Below, piece after piece: positions 8,645 to 16,847 of a stretch of DNA of 64,000 bases (the stretch's first letter is position 1; each line of letters begins with the position of its first letter). The notes below the pieces were generated by a model. It worked only from the letters and a program-made list of their open reading frames with translations. It did no database searches and had not been told where the DNA came from. The position numbers and the translations under genes were made by a program. The DNA comes from Allobosea psychrotolerans (GTDB taxonomy: Bacteria > Pseudomonadota > Alphaproteobacteria > Rhizobiales > Beijerinckiaceae), in contig NZ_PQFZ01000006.1 of the NCBI RefSeq assembly GCF_002917105.1, forward strand, positions 186,001 to 250,000, written 5' to 3'.

Positions 8645-9730
8645 GTGGACGGCGTTCGCCGCCGTCTTCGTCTCCTGGTCCTGCAACAGATCGTGGCTTT
8701 GGGCGTCGTCCCTGGCGGCAGGCGAAAGCTCGCGCACGGAATCGCGCACCTGCAGGCTGGTCTGCAGAACGGTGCCGAGTGGCGGCGAGGCATCGCCGGA
8801 CATGCGCCGGCGCAGCCGTTCCCAGGCCGCGGCGGCGATCTCGGCGATCGGCTGGCGGATCGCGGTGAGGCCGGTCTTGCGCGCGCTCATCCAGGGATAG
8901 TCGTCGAAGCCGACGACGGAGACCGGATCGGGGATGTCGATGCGCAGCCGCGCAAGCGCCGACAAGGTGCTGAGCGTGGTGACATTGGTCAGGGCGATGA
9001 CCGCGCTCGGCCGCTTATGCCGTTCGAGCCAGTGCAGGAAGGCCTCCGTGCCGCGCTCCGCATTCGATCCGAGTTCGATCACGGTCGGGTCGGCCCCCGC
9101 TGTCGCGCGGATCAGCGCGGAGGCGCCGCGGACGCGCTCCCGGATCGGGGAGATCGCCACGTTTGAGGCCGCGACGACGATGTCGCGATGGCCGAGCTCC
9201 AGGAGATGGCGGGCGGCGATCTCGCCAGCCTCGCAATTGTCGATCGCGACCGTGTCGACGATGGATCCCCCAGGCGGCACGCGATCGGCAAAAACCATCG
9301 GCAGGCGCGCGAACTCGTTGTCCAGCCCGGCGGGGACAGCGTCCGAACAGGGGATGACGATCAGGCCCGAGGGACGCCAGGCCAGCAGCGTCCGCAGGCG
9401 CGACTGCTCCAGCCCGATATCGTCGCGCGAGCTGGCGACGATGATGTCGTAGCCGTCCTTCTGCGCCATGACCTCGAGCTGCGAGACGAGCGAGGTGAAG
9501 AACACGTCGTCGAGATCCGGCACGAGCACGCCGACGACCTTGGCCTGGCCCGAACGCAGCTGCGAGGCCGCGCGGTCGACCTGATAGGACAAGTCGCGCG
9601 CCGCCTTCTGCACGCGCTCCTGCAGATCGGCATTCACCGGCTTGTTGCCACTGAAGACGTTCGACACGGTGGCGATCGAAACGCCCGCGCGCGCCGCAAC
9701 ATCCTTGATCGTGACGCGCCTCTCCGACAT
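8642..9730 (-). CDS. LacI-family transcriptional regulator
   Basis: A 362-residue regulator. The N-terminal LacI helix-turn-helix reads VTIKDVAARAGVSIATVSNV, with a hinge-helix region near residues 45-60. A periplasmic-binding-protein-like effector domain follows, including VVGVLVPDLDDVFFTSLVSQ. The ATG at 9730 gives the standard MSERRVTIKDVA start; an alternative at 9739 adds three residues. The gene leads the ribitol-type locus on the same strand, and a 41-bp palindrome with LacI-operator character lies directly upstream, so autoregulation is likely. The effector is presumably the polyol or an intermediate, which is inference. A decayed partial copy of this gene's head occurs at 13.9-14.1 kb. 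Confidence 0.92.
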   Translation of the reverse strand: MSERRVTIKDVAARAGVSIATVSNVFSGNKPVNADLQERVQKAARDLSYQVDRAASQLRSGQAKVVGVLVPDLDDVFFTSLVSQLEVMAQKDGYDIIVASSRDDIGLEQSRLRTLLAWRPSGLIVIPCSDAVPAGLDNEFARLPMVFADRVPPGGSIVDTVAIDNCEAGEIAARHLLELGHRDIVVAASNVAISPIRERVRGASALIRATAGADPTVIELGSNAERGTEAFLHWLERHKRPSAVIALTNVTTLSTLSALARLRIDIPDPVSVVGFDDYPWMSARKTGLTAIRQPIAEIAAAAWERLRRRMSGDASPPLGTVLQTSLQVRDSVRELSPAARDDAQSHDLLQDQETKTAANAVH

Positions 9731-9738
9731 GCGGTCCA

Positions 9739-9779
9739 CAGCCTGTTAAACGTTTTACAGTAAAACGTTTAACAGGCTG
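9739..9779. promoter_or_regulatory. 41-bp perfect palindrome, LacI-type operator
   Basis: Arms CAGCCTGTTAAACGTTTTA (9739-9757) and TAAAACGTTTAACAGGCTG (9761-9779) are exact complements around a CAG spacer. Each arm itself contains a near-symmetric AAACGTTT core, typical of LacI-family operators. It touches the 5' end of the LacI gene. Confidence 0.75.
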
Positions 9780-9894
9780 ATCGCGGCTTTGCAAATGTTG
9801 TGTTCACGGGTGCGGACGGTGGCGTCGGCTTTCACTCGGCAAGCGAGCTCCCGACCTTGTCGAAGGCTGTCTCCAGCTCTCGCCTGCGGAGTTG

Positions 9895-9934
9895 GCAGGA
9901 TGCGAAAAAGCGGTTCCCGCTTTTCGCATCCTGC
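9895..9934 (-). terminator. Strong hairpin after the orphan binding-protein gene
   Basis: GCAGGATGCGAAAA-A-GCGG pairs with CCGC-TTTTCGCATCCTGC around TTC. It lies five bases past the stop of the binding-protein gene on the minus strand. It lacks a clear T-run, so it could instead be a REP-like stabiliser. Confidence 0.5.
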
Positions 9935-9938
9935 ACAG

Positions 9939-11531
9939 CTAGCCGCGCCTGACGTTGTAGAACAGCGGGAAGCCCTTGAGGACACCGGTCAGGTTGTTCC
10001 TGTAGGCGGTCGGCTGGTAGAATACGCCGAGCGGGATATAGGGCAGGTCCTGGAATGCCTGGACCTGCATGCGCTTGCTGATGTCGAGGCGTGCGCCCTC
10101 GTCAGGGGCAGAAAACCAGTCGCTGCGCATCTGTTCGAGCTCGAGGCTCGTCGGCCAGCCGAAAGTGCCGGTGCGCCCGACGCCACGCAGATAGGTGTGT
10201 GCAGCCGGATTTACCGCGCTGACGCCGGTGGAGTAGTTGCACCAGATGTTCCAGCCGCCCTTGTCGATCGGTTGCTGCGAGGCCACGCGCTGCAGCACCG
10301 TTCCCCAGTCCAGCGCCTGATAATCAAGATTGATGCCGGCGCGCCGCAGCATATCGCCGGAGACCTCGCTCATCGCATTCAGCGCCGGAAAGTCGGTGGG
10401 CACCGGCATGACGATGCGCTCTCCCGCATAGCCGGCCGCCTTCAGCGCCTCCCTGACACGGCCGATATCGGGCGTCTTCGGCAGGGCCTCCATGCCGGCG
10501 CTGTTGGCCATCGGCGACCCCGGCGCGAAGAAGCCGACGCTGTCGGCCCAATAGCTGCGGTCCTCCCCCGCCACCGCGATCATGTAGTCTTCCTGCTTGA
10601 TCGCAGCGAGCAGCGCCCTGCGCATCTCCGGCCTGTCGAAGGGCGGCTGAAGATGGTTGAAGCGGATCATCGCGACGGCGCCGAAGCGATCCAGGACCTC
10701 GACCTTGAGGGATCGATTGGCCTTGAGCGTCGGGATCAGATCGGAAATGGGCTGCTCCCACCAGTCGATCTCGCCGGTCTGGAGTGCGGCAGCTGCCGTC
10801 GCCGCATCAGGGATGGTGCGCCACTCCACCCGGTCGAAATGCACGACTTTGGGACCGGCCATGAAGCTAGGCTCGCCACCGGGGCGCGGGACATAGCCGG
10901 AAAACTTCTCATAGGTATTGAGTGATCCCGGAACACGCTCGTTCGCCAGATAGCGGAACGGTCCGCTCCCGACCATTTCGGTGACCCGCTGCATCGGGTC
11001 GGTCTGCGCCAGCCGCTCCGGCATCATGACGCAGACATTCGTCCCCGGCTTGCCCAGAACATCCGCCAGCAGCGGGAAGGGGCGTTTCAGGCGGAAGCGG
11101 ATCTCCGTATCAGAGGGAGCCGTGATCTCGTCGACCACGGCCATCAGCGACAGGCCATAGGTGTCGCGGGCGCCCCAGCGCTTGATGCTGGCGACGCAGT
11201 CGCGCGCAAGCACCCGCTCGCCATCATGGAACCGCAGCCCGTCGCGCAAGCTGATGCGCCAGACGAGCCCGCCATTCTCCACAACATGGCCCTGCGCCAT
11301 CTGCGGCTGCGGGCGCAGTTGCTCGTCGACGCCATAGAGCGTGTCGAAGACGAGCAGGGCGTGGTGCCGGATGACGAGCCCGGTCGACTGGATCGGGTCC
11401 AGCAAGGCGAGATCCGCCTGCGGGACGAATTTGAGGACGCGTGCGGACTGGCTCGCCGCCAGCCGCGGCGCGGCGATCGCTGCGGCAACCGTGGCAGCCG
11501 TTTGGCCGATCAGGCTTCGACGTGTGATCAT
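9939..11531 (-). CDS. ABC transporter substrate-binding protein, family 5
   Basis: A 530-residue peptide/nickel-type binding protein (SBP family 5). The signal region MITRRSLIGQTAATVAAAI has a twin-arginine look. Mature features include RVLKFVPQADLALLDPI and WRISLRDGLRFHDGE, the family's usual block around residue 90-100. The ATG at 11531 overlaps the stop of the upstream amidase gene in an ATGA. No permease or ATPase genes are adjacent, so this is an orphan receptor that must use another transporter. It is clearly paralogous to the binding protein at 35243-36805. The ligand may be an amide or peptide-like compound, inferred only from the amidase. Confidence 0.9.
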   Translation of the reverse strand: MITRRSLIGQTAATVAAAIAAPRLAASQSARVLKFVPQADLALLDPIQSTGLVIRHHALLVFDTLYGVDEQLRPQPQMAQGHVVENGGLVWRISLRDGLRFHDGERVLARDCVASIKRWGARDTYGLSLMAVVDEITAPSDTEIRFRLKRPFPLLADVLGKPGTNVCVMMPERLAQTDPMQRVTEMVGSGPFRYLANERVPGSLNTYEKFSGYVPRPGGEPSFMAGPKVVHFDRVEWRTIPDAATAAAALQTGEIDWWEQPISDLIPTLKANRSLKVEVLDRFGAVAMIRFNHLQPPFDRPEMRRALLAAIKQEDYMIAVAGEDRSYWADSVGFFAPGSPMANSAGMEALPKTPDIGRVREALKAAGYAGERIVMPVPTDFPALNAMSEVSGDMLRRAGINLDYQALDWGTVLQRVASQQPIDKGGWNIWCNYSTGVSAVNPAAHTYLRGVGRTGTFGWPTSLELEQMRSDWFSAPDEGARLDISKRMQVQAFQDLPYIPLGVFYQPTAYRNNLTGVLKGFPLFYNVRRG

Positions 11532-12967
11532 GCGGCACCCCTCTGTTCGTTGCCGCCCGCGAATTGCGGCCGGTGTTGCTGCCACGGGCGCACCGTCTCA
11601 AAACCTGCCGAGGCCTGAAGGACGCCGAGATCATCAAAGCGCGGACCGACGAGCTGCAGGCCGACAGGCAAGCCGTCGGTCGTGAAGCCGCAGGGAATGC
11701 TGGCCGCGGGATTGCCGGAGAGATTGAAGGGATAGGAAAACTCCGCCCACATCAGCCAGTCCCAGGGATGCTGCGGCCAGGACGGCGGCTGCAGCAGATC
11801 GGCCGGAAAGGCCGGGGTGCTGACGGCCGGCGTCAGCAGCAGGTCCCAGCCCTGGAAGAAGCGGTGAATCCGCTCGACATAGTCGAGCTTGCGAAGCCGC
11901 ATCAGGTGGTATTCCTCACCCGTGATGCCTTGCGCCTCGTCGAGCATCGCGACGAGGCCCGGGTCCATCTTGTCCCGCCATTGCGGCAGATAGGCCGCGC
12001 CGCGGGCGAGATAACCCGCCTTCCAGAAAAAGCGCGCCAGCTCCGGGCCGAGCGGCCCCCAATCCGGTGTCACGAGCTCGACGGTTGCGCCGAGCCCCTC
12101 GAAGGCCTTCACGGCCTTCGCAGTCAGTTCCGCGACCTCGGGATCAACCCGCGCATGGCCTAGATCGGGACTGAAGGCGATCCGTTTGCCCTTCAGATCG
12201 GCGCCGAGCTTCTGTGCATAGGGCTCCGGCGGGGCTTCGCAGCTGGTATGGTCCCAGGGGTGTGGCCCGGCCATCGCTTGCAGCATGAGGGCGCTGTCCG
12301 CCACGGTGCGGGTCAGCGGCCCCATATGGGTGGCATAGTCGTTGTTGGGCACTGGCCAGTAAGGGATGCGGCCATAGGTCGGCTTGAGGCCGTAGACGCC
12401 GCAGAAATGCGCGGGCATCCGGACCGAGCCGCCGCCATCGGAACCCAGATGAAGTGGTCCAAAACCAGACGCAGCCGCGACCGCTGCGCCCGCCGAGGAG
12501 GCGCCCGCATTATAGCCGTGCCGCCAGGGATTATGCGTGATGCCGCTGAGCGGGCTCTGGCTCACGCCTTTCCAGCCGAACTCCGGAACGGTGGTCTTGC
12601 CGACGGTCACCCCGCCGGCCTCGTAGAGGCGCGAGATCACCGGCGCATCGGTGTCGGGCACCCAGTCGACCGTCGCCCAGGAGCCCTGGGACGTCCGCAA
12701 TCCCGCTGTCGGATGCATGTCCTTGAGGGTGAGCGGAATGCCTTCCAGCAGCCGCGGCGGCCGTTTGCCGGCATAGGCCTCTTCGGCGGCCCTGGCGGCG
12801 TTCAGAGCAATTTCGGGCGTGATCATCGTCATGGCGTTCAGCGACGGGTCGACCGCGTCGATCCGTTCCAGGACGGCGTTCGCGACCTCGACGGGCGAGA
12901 GTTCGCGTCGCGTGAACAGGCGCTTCAGATCCATTGCGCTGAGAAAGCCGAGATCGGTCTGGGGCAT
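11528..12967 (-). CDS. Amidase (amidase-signature family)
   Basis: A 479-residue amidase-signature enzyme. The catalytic Lys lies in GIPLTLKDMHPTAG. The Gly/Ser-rich segment around NAGASSAGAAVA and the following GSDGGGSVRMPA carry the cis-Ser and nucleophilic Ser of the Ser-cisSer-Lys triad. These enzymes hydrolyse carboxamides to acid and ammonia in the cytoplasm. The start at 12967 (MPQTDLGF) is chosen over an upstream in-frame start at 13192, whose 75 extra residues have no family character and overlap the divergent TetR gene. It is coupled by a 4-base overlap to the binding protein, suggesting uptake and hydrolysis of the same compound, and is probably controlled by the divergent TetR regulator. 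Confidence 0.9.
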   Translation of the reverse strand: MPQTDLGFLSAMDLKRLFTRRELSPVEVANAVLERIDAVDPSLNAMTMITPEIALNAARAAEEAYAGKRPPRLLEGIPLTLKDMHPTAGLRTSQGSWATVDWVPDTDAPVISRLYEAGGVTVGKTTVPEFGWKGVSQSPLSGITHNPWRHGYNAGASSAGAAVAAASGFGPLHLGSDGGGSVRMPAHFCGVYGLKPTYGRIPYWPVPNNDYATHMGPLTRTVADSALMLQAMAGPHPWDHTSCEAPPEPYAQKLGADLKGKRIAFSPDLGHARVDPEVAELTAKAVKAFEGLGATVELVTPDWGPLGPELARFFWKAGYLARGAAYLPQWRDKMDPGLVAMLDEAQGITGEEYHLMRLRKLDYVERIHRFFQGWDLLLTPAVSTPAFPADLLQPPSWPQHPWDWLMWAEFSYPFNLSGNPAASIPCGFTTDGLPVGLQLVGPRFDDLGVLQASAGFETVRPWQQHRPQFAGGNEQRGAA

Positions 12968-13089
12968 GGACACACCTGATCGTTCGCGACCACAGTGATG
13001 CGGCCACGGGGAGGAATCGTTGAGCCTGCGAGCGAGGCGCTGTAAGAGGGCTTCCCTAATGCAAGATATTTCAATACGGAGCGTAGCGT

Positions 13090-13704
13090 ATGTCAATAGA
13101 CAATCACGCCGGCAGCTCCTCGCCACCGGGCGCGGGAAGAGCCGGCCGCCCCCGCGATCCCGCGGTCCAGCGGCAAATCCTGGAGGCGGCATACGAGATC
13201 GTGCGGGAGGGCGGATATGCCGCGCTCTCGATGGAGGGCGTGGCCGGGCGCGCCGGCGTCTCCAAGCAGTCGGTCTACCGGCGCTGGTCGTCGCGGGGGG
13301 ATCTGCTGGTCGATCTCTATATGGGGACGGCCGAACAGCAGGATGCGCCGCCCGAGGGCCAGACGTTCAAGGCTCGCTTCGAAAGCTATCTGCAGTGGAG
13401 CGTACACCGCCTCTTCGATCCGTCGCGCGCCAACATGCTGAGGGCGCTCGCCACGGAAGGACAGGCCGATCCCGCCGTGAGACAGGCGCTGCTCTCGCGT
13501 ATCGTCGAACCCCGCCTTGCTCTGGGCCGTGACATCATCCTGCGCGGTCAGCAGACCGGCGAGGTCCGCGCTGATCTCGATGTCGACATCGCGCTCGATT
13601 TTCTGTTCGGCTCGGTCTGGTTCAGCCTGCTCGTCACGGGGAGGCCGCTCAACGAAGCCTGGCAGGAACGCAGCTTGAGCGCCTTCTTTCTGCTGACAAC
13701 CTAG
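13090..13704 (+). CDS. TetR/AcrR-family transcriptional regulator
   Basis: A 204-residue regulator. After a short flexible N-terminus, RPRDPAVQRQILEAAYEIV begins the TetR DNA-binding domain, with the HTH in VAGRAGVSKQSVYRRW near residues 50-66. The remainder is helical and fits the ligand-binding domain of the family. The gene is divergent from the amidase/binding-protein pair with about 120 bases between starts, so it likely represses that operon and itself. I see no clear palindromic operator in the gap. Confidence 0.9.
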   Translation: MSIDNHAGSSSPPGAGRAGRPRDPAVQRQILEAAYEIVREGGYAALSMEGVAGRAGVSKQSVYRRWSSRGDLLVDLYMGTAEQQDAPPEGQTFKARFESYLQWSVHRLFDPSRANMLRALATEGQADPAVRQALLSRIVEPRLALGRDIILRGQQTGEVRADLDVDIALDFLFGSVWFSLLVTGRPLNEAWQERSLSAFFLLTT

Positions 13705-13909
13705 TTGGGCGGTAACTGGACCCTGCGAGCCATCAATCTCTATGCAACCGCCTTCACAGGCCCTGCCCACCCCGGCGCATTGCCTAGCCAAGCGGGCATG
13801 GCTCACTGGAGCCAGAGGCTGGCCGAAGGCTGGTTTCCCGCACGGCTCTCGCTGACACCGGCCAGCAGCGACCGACCAACCCGCCCTCCCCCCAGACGGC
13901 GCAAAGACC

Positions 13910-14092
13910 TCAGGCCACCGTCGCTGCCTCCGGCTTCGACTCCTCGACCGTCGGAATGCGGCCCACCAGCCAGTAGGCTGCGGCGGCGCGCGACATCGCC
14001 GCCCCGTCATGGCCGATACCGGTGGCGATCGAAACGCCCGCGTGCACCGCAACACCCTTGATCGCGACGCGCTTCTCCGACATGCGGTCCAA
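13910..14092 (-). pseudogene. Chimeric remnant: LacI head fused to hydrolase tail
   Basis: The 60-codon frame reads MSEKRVAIKGVAVHAGVSIAT for its first part, almost the N-terminus of the LacI regulator at 8642-9730. From about 14020 it continues as GIGHDGAAMSRAAAAYW and PTVEESKPEA, almost the C-terminus of the alpha/beta hydrolase at 18563-19435. Upstream DNA also matches the LacI gene's 5' flank (CGACATGCGGTCCA, then CAAATGTTGTGTTCACGG), but the operator palindrome and adjacent bases are missing. This is a recombination or deletion scar, not a functional gene. The join retains neither a complete HTH plus effector domain nor a catalytic Ser. Confidence 0.85.
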
Positions 14093-14130
14093 ATGTTGTG
14101 TTCACGGCTCCGATCAGGCCTGCGCGCGGT

Positions 14131-14526
14131 TCACTCCGCGACGGTCTCGTCGGGCCTGCGGACCTCCCGTGCCGCCCGCATATCCGCTGCGCCGAGTGCA
14201 GCCGCCTCCTCGATGCCTTCGAACAGCAGGGCGACCTCCTCGAACACGCTCAGGTCTGGCTCATCCATCGGGAGTTCGTCGAGTTCGCGGGCGAGATCAA
14301 GCAGTGCGCCGATGCGCTCCGTCTGGTGGCGGGCGTCGAGGATGAGGCGCCGGAGCTGACGCCGATCCTCCAACGCCTCGAACCTCTGCAGGGCGCTGTC
14401 GAGTTTGCTCCGGCACTCGCAATCGAGCTCCAATCCCCGAACGATTCCGCGCACGCGCTGGATCACGCCTGCCGCTGCGGCTGGCGCCTCCAGGCCCTCC
14501 GAGGAAGCGGACGTCACCTCACTCAT
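14131..14526 (-). CDS. Small helical hypothetical protein
   Basis: A 131-residue acidic protein that I do not recognise. It is predicted almost all helical, with long charged stretches such as ERIGALLDLARELDELPMDE, and has a lone CEC in its first half. No signal peptide or membrane segment is visible. The ATG at 14526 has GGGGAGA a few bases upstream, which supports expression. It lies downstream of the DUF2249 and MIP18-type genes on the same strand, at the end of the nitrogen-oxide accessory cluster, with a 236-base gap in which I see no gene. Confidence 0.55.
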   Translation of the reverse strand: MSEVTSASSEGLEAPAAAAGVIQRVRGIVRGLELDCECRSKLDSALQRFEALEDRRQLRRLILDARHQTERIGALLDLARELDELPMDEPDLSVFEEVALLFEGIEEAAALGAADMRAAREVRRPDETVAE

Positions 14527-14762
14527 CACAATCTCCCCATGCCGGGCGCCCGGAAGCGGAACCGGGGGCCTCGCGGCGCACGGCTTGTCCGCGGATTGAA
14601 GGGAGAAGCGCGGTCATGGGGCGCGATCCACCACTGCGACCACGCAAGCGCGAGGCTGCCGCAACGGGAGCAGCAGCGCGAGGGCGAAGCCGAAGAGGGC
14701 CAGCGCGGTCAGGGAGCGGCGCCCGGATTACGAGACGGCTGTGCAGGCGTCTTGCCGCCAGA

Positions 14763-15011
14763 TCAGGCCGCGCGGGTGATGCGGATACGCCAGACATCTG
14801 GCCCCTCCTCCTCGTAGCGCCACATGAACGCCCCGGGATGGCGGACGTTGAACTGGTAGAGCAGCGGCCAGGGATCGTGATCATTGACCAGGACCAGGGC
14901 GTCGCTCGGCTCGAGCTCCCCGAAGGTTGCGAAGATCAGCGGGTGACGGCGCATGCGCGGCAGGATCTGGCGCACGTCGATGACGGTTTCGGACGCAGTG
15001 CGGACGCTCAT
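14763..15011 (-). CDS. DUF2249 domain protein
   Basis: An 82-residue single-domain protein. The DUF2249 hallmark VLVNDHDPWPLLYQF lies in the middle, and the end WRYEEEGPDVWRIRITR fits the family. These small TusA-like proteins are frequent neighbours of nitrite/nitric oxide respiration and NnrS genes; their biochemical role is not settled. The start ATG overlaps the TGA of the upstream MIP18-type gene by one base (TGATG), so translation was designed to be coupled to a gene that is now broken. Confidence 0.85.
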   Translation of the reverse strand: MSVRTASETVIDVRQILPRMRRHPLIFATFGELEPSDALVLVNDHDPWPLLYQFNVRHPGAFMWRYEEEGPDVWRIRITRAA

Positions 15012-15233
15012 CAGGCAGCTTCCTTCGGTGGACGTCCCAGCAGCTTGCAGCCTCGCTCGGTGATCCGGTCCGGGCTCCAGCTTGGATGCCAGACCAGATC
15101 GAGTGCGATGCGCACGGCCGCGCGATGGACCAGCCCGAGATCGACCACGCTCAGACCGATCTCGGGGATCCATGCCTCCGAGAAGGCGTTCCAGCAGATC
15201 TGGATCGAGGGGCGGCGTCGCTGTTGGGCTCAT
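15011..15233 (-). pseudogene. MIP18/DUF59 metal-sulfur cluster assembly factor, frameshifted and internally deleted
   Basis: From the ATG at 15233 the frame reads MSPTATPPLDPDLLERLL, a normal N-terminus for this family, then loses sense. Removing one base from the four-G run at 15174-15177 restores MDPEIGLSVVDLGLV, the MIP18/DUF59 signature. That frame continues to the TGA overlapping the DUF2249 start and ends in WHPSWSPDRITERGCKLLG. Between DLGLV and the C-terminal block, however, the usual 35-40 residue centre with the conserved Cys is missing (join near 15130). Two independent lesions argue for a genuine pseudogene, although the one-base shift alone could be a sequencing error. Confidence 0.75.
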
Positions 15234-15354
15234 GGCTGGTCTGCATCCGGGCGGGCGGCCTGGACAATGCCCGCAGCTTCGCCATCCCTCTTTGCGGTCG
15301 CGCAAACAAAACGACCGAACCCTTGCAGAGCCGCCGGCCTCACCCTTGGCGGAT

Positions 15355-15368
15355 TTGTGCCGGCGCAA
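15355..15368. promoter_or_regulatory. Fnr/NnrR-type box (TTG-N8-CAA)
   Basis: TTGTGCCGGCGCAA matches the TTG-N8-CAA pattern of Fnr/NnrR-family sites. It is about 60 bases before the DUF1858 gene and about 120 before the divergent MIP18-type gene. It closely resembles the boxes at 16565 and 18106. Confidence 0.5.
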
Positions 15369-15428
15369 CGATCGCCGGGGCCCAAGGGCGCAGCCTCGGC
15401 CATGCCGGATTTACGCAAGGAGGCCGCC

Positions 15429-15629
15429 ATGCCCATCGAGTTCACGACGCTCGTCGACGCGGTCATGCGGCGATGGCCGGCAACCATCCGGATCTTCCTC
15501 GATCACAGGATGCATTGCGTCGGCTGCCCGATCGCCTGTTTTCACACCGTCGATGACGCCTGCCGGGAGCACGGCGCAGACCGCGGCAAAGTCCTGGCCG
15601 ATCTCCGGGCGGTCGCTGCGCGGCGGTGA
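15429..15629 (+). CDS. DUF1858 domain protein
   Basis: A 66-residue single-domain protein. The family hallmark is visible: a paired-Cys loop in HRMHCVGCPIACFHTVDDAC. DUF1858 proteins occur with hybrid-cluster and nitric-oxide-related genes and are thought to be redox or cluster associated, though their function is not proven. The start at 15429 has a perfect AAGGAGG six bases upstream. It is divergent from the DUF2249 operon, with a TTG-N8-CAA box between, and convergent with the Crp/Fnr regulator gene. Confidence 0.88.
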   Translation: MPIEFTTLVDAVMRRWPATIRIFLDHRMHCVGCPIACFHTVDDACREHGADRGKVLADLRAVAARR

Positions 15630-15673
15630 CGTCCGTCGGCCGCCGACGGCGCGGCGGCAGGACGTCACGAGGC

Positions 15674-16372
15674 CTATGGCAGGCCGCCCTCGGCCAGTAC
15701 GAACAGCCGGTGCGGTTCGAGAATGGTGATCTTCTGACGCCCGCCTGCGACGAAGCCGCGGTCCTCCCACGCGCTCAGGACGCGGCTGACCGTATGCAAG
15801 GTGGTGCCCGTCATCTCGGCGACGTCCTGACGCGAGATCGGAAAATCGATCTCCACCCCAGCCTCCACCTTGCGTCCGGACTGCTGGGCCAAGCGCAGCA
15901 AGGCATGTGCGATCCGCCGCTCGACCTGCTCGGTCGACATCTCGACGACGCGCGCATGCGCATCCTGCAACCGGCTGCCCACGGTCTGGAGCGTGTTGAC
16001 GGCGAGGGTCGGATGCTTGGCGATGAGGCGGGGCCAGGCGACGGACGGCCACACCAGCGCGATGCTGTCGACGACCGCGACGGCGGTGGCGGGATAGGTC
16101 GTCCGCCCGATGGCCATCGCGACCCCGAACACTTCGCCCGCGGACACGAACCGCACCACCACCTGCTGCCCGTCCGGCGTGAGTTTGTAGACGCGCAGAT
16201 GTCCGTGCAGCAGCACGAAAAACGAGTGCGCCTCGGCGTCCTGCTGAAAGACGGTCATTCCCTTCGGATAGCGCACGGACTGCGCCTCACGCAGCAATTC
16301 GTCGAGTTGCTCCGGCGCGAGACCGGCAAACAGCGGCAGGTCCGCAACGAGGGTCCGGTCGACGCTGGCCAT
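15674..16372 (-). CDS. Crp/Fnr-family regulator, NnrR-like
   Basis: A 232-residue Crp/Fnr-type activator. A cyclic-nucleotide-binding-like beta-barrel (from LPLFAGLAPEQLDELL to about residue 115) is followed by a dimerisation helix and a C-terminal winged HTH in ISRQDVAEMTGTTLHTVSRV. No N-terminal cysteine cluster is present, so it is not an oxygen-sensing Fnr; NnrR/DNR-type proteins, which respond to nitric oxide, lack it too. The neighbouring nnrS, DUF2249 and DUF1858 genes support that assignment. The TTG-N8-CAA boxes at 15355, 16565 and 18106 are candidate targets. The start is the ATG at 16372. Confidence 0.85.
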   Translation of the reverse strand: MASVDRTLVADLPLFAGLAPEQLDELLREAQSVRYPKGMTVFQQDAEAHSFFVLLHGHLRVYKLTPDGQQVVVRFVSAGEVFGVAMAIGRTTYPATAVAVVDSIALVWPSVAWPRLIAKHPTLAVNTLQTVGSRLQDAHARVVEMSTEQVERRIAHALLRLAQQSGRKVEAGVEIDFPISRQDVAEMTGTTLHTVSRVLSAWEDRGFVAGGRQKITILEPHRLFVLAEGGLP

Positions 16373-16847
16373 GACGAGCACTCCGAAGCAGGGTGTAGGC
16401 TAACGTCTTCACGGATCTGGACGGACGCCAGCGCCAAGTCTCGCCGATACGGGCTCGGGCCGGCAAGGCGGAGTGGCCGGGCAACAGTGACAATAGCGGG
16501 GACTGCCGCTGTCGCAAACGGCGGCCGGGCTCGTCCTGACGCGACCGAAGCGGATTTGCCTGGCTTGTTGCCGCGCAAGCAGGATGCGACCGGCCCCTCC
16601 CACAAAAGCGGCGCTCTTTGCGCCGCATCAAACAGCAGCCGGAGGGCCGGGCGTATCACCTCCCCCAAGAGCCTCGATGCGGTTCGCGATTTTTGCATCG
16701 CAACTGGAGACGACCATGCGCAAGGCGATGATGCTCGGGACCGTCGCGGCGAAGTAGGCGGCCACCGCAGACACCGTGCCGCCGCGACGGCGGCCTGTCT
16801 GCCCTGGGCGCCCTCGCATTTGTCCTCGTCTATGAAGGAGGCCAGTG
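16373..16847. other. Intergenic region before nnrS, no intact gene
   Basis: No convincing reading frame was found on either strand in this 475-base gap. It contains the candidate NnrR box at 16565 and, near 16714, a short aborted frame MRKAMMLGTVAAK followed by a stop, which may be a decayed leader. The nnrS ribosome-binding site lies at its right end. Confidence 0.5.
16565..16578. promoter_or_regulatory. Fnr/NnrR-type box (TTG-N8-CAA)
   Basis: TTGTTGCCGCGCAA, within the symmetric CTTG-N8-CAAG, lies about 190 bases before the Crp/Fnr gene and 270 before nnrS. It shares TTGT and GCGCAA with the box at 15355. Confidence 0.45.

Noticed and set aside
14530..14762. Minus-strand segment reading LTALALFGFALALLLPLRQP between two stops
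   Set aside because: Looks like one membrane helix of a lost gene, but is only about 35 codons and has no start.
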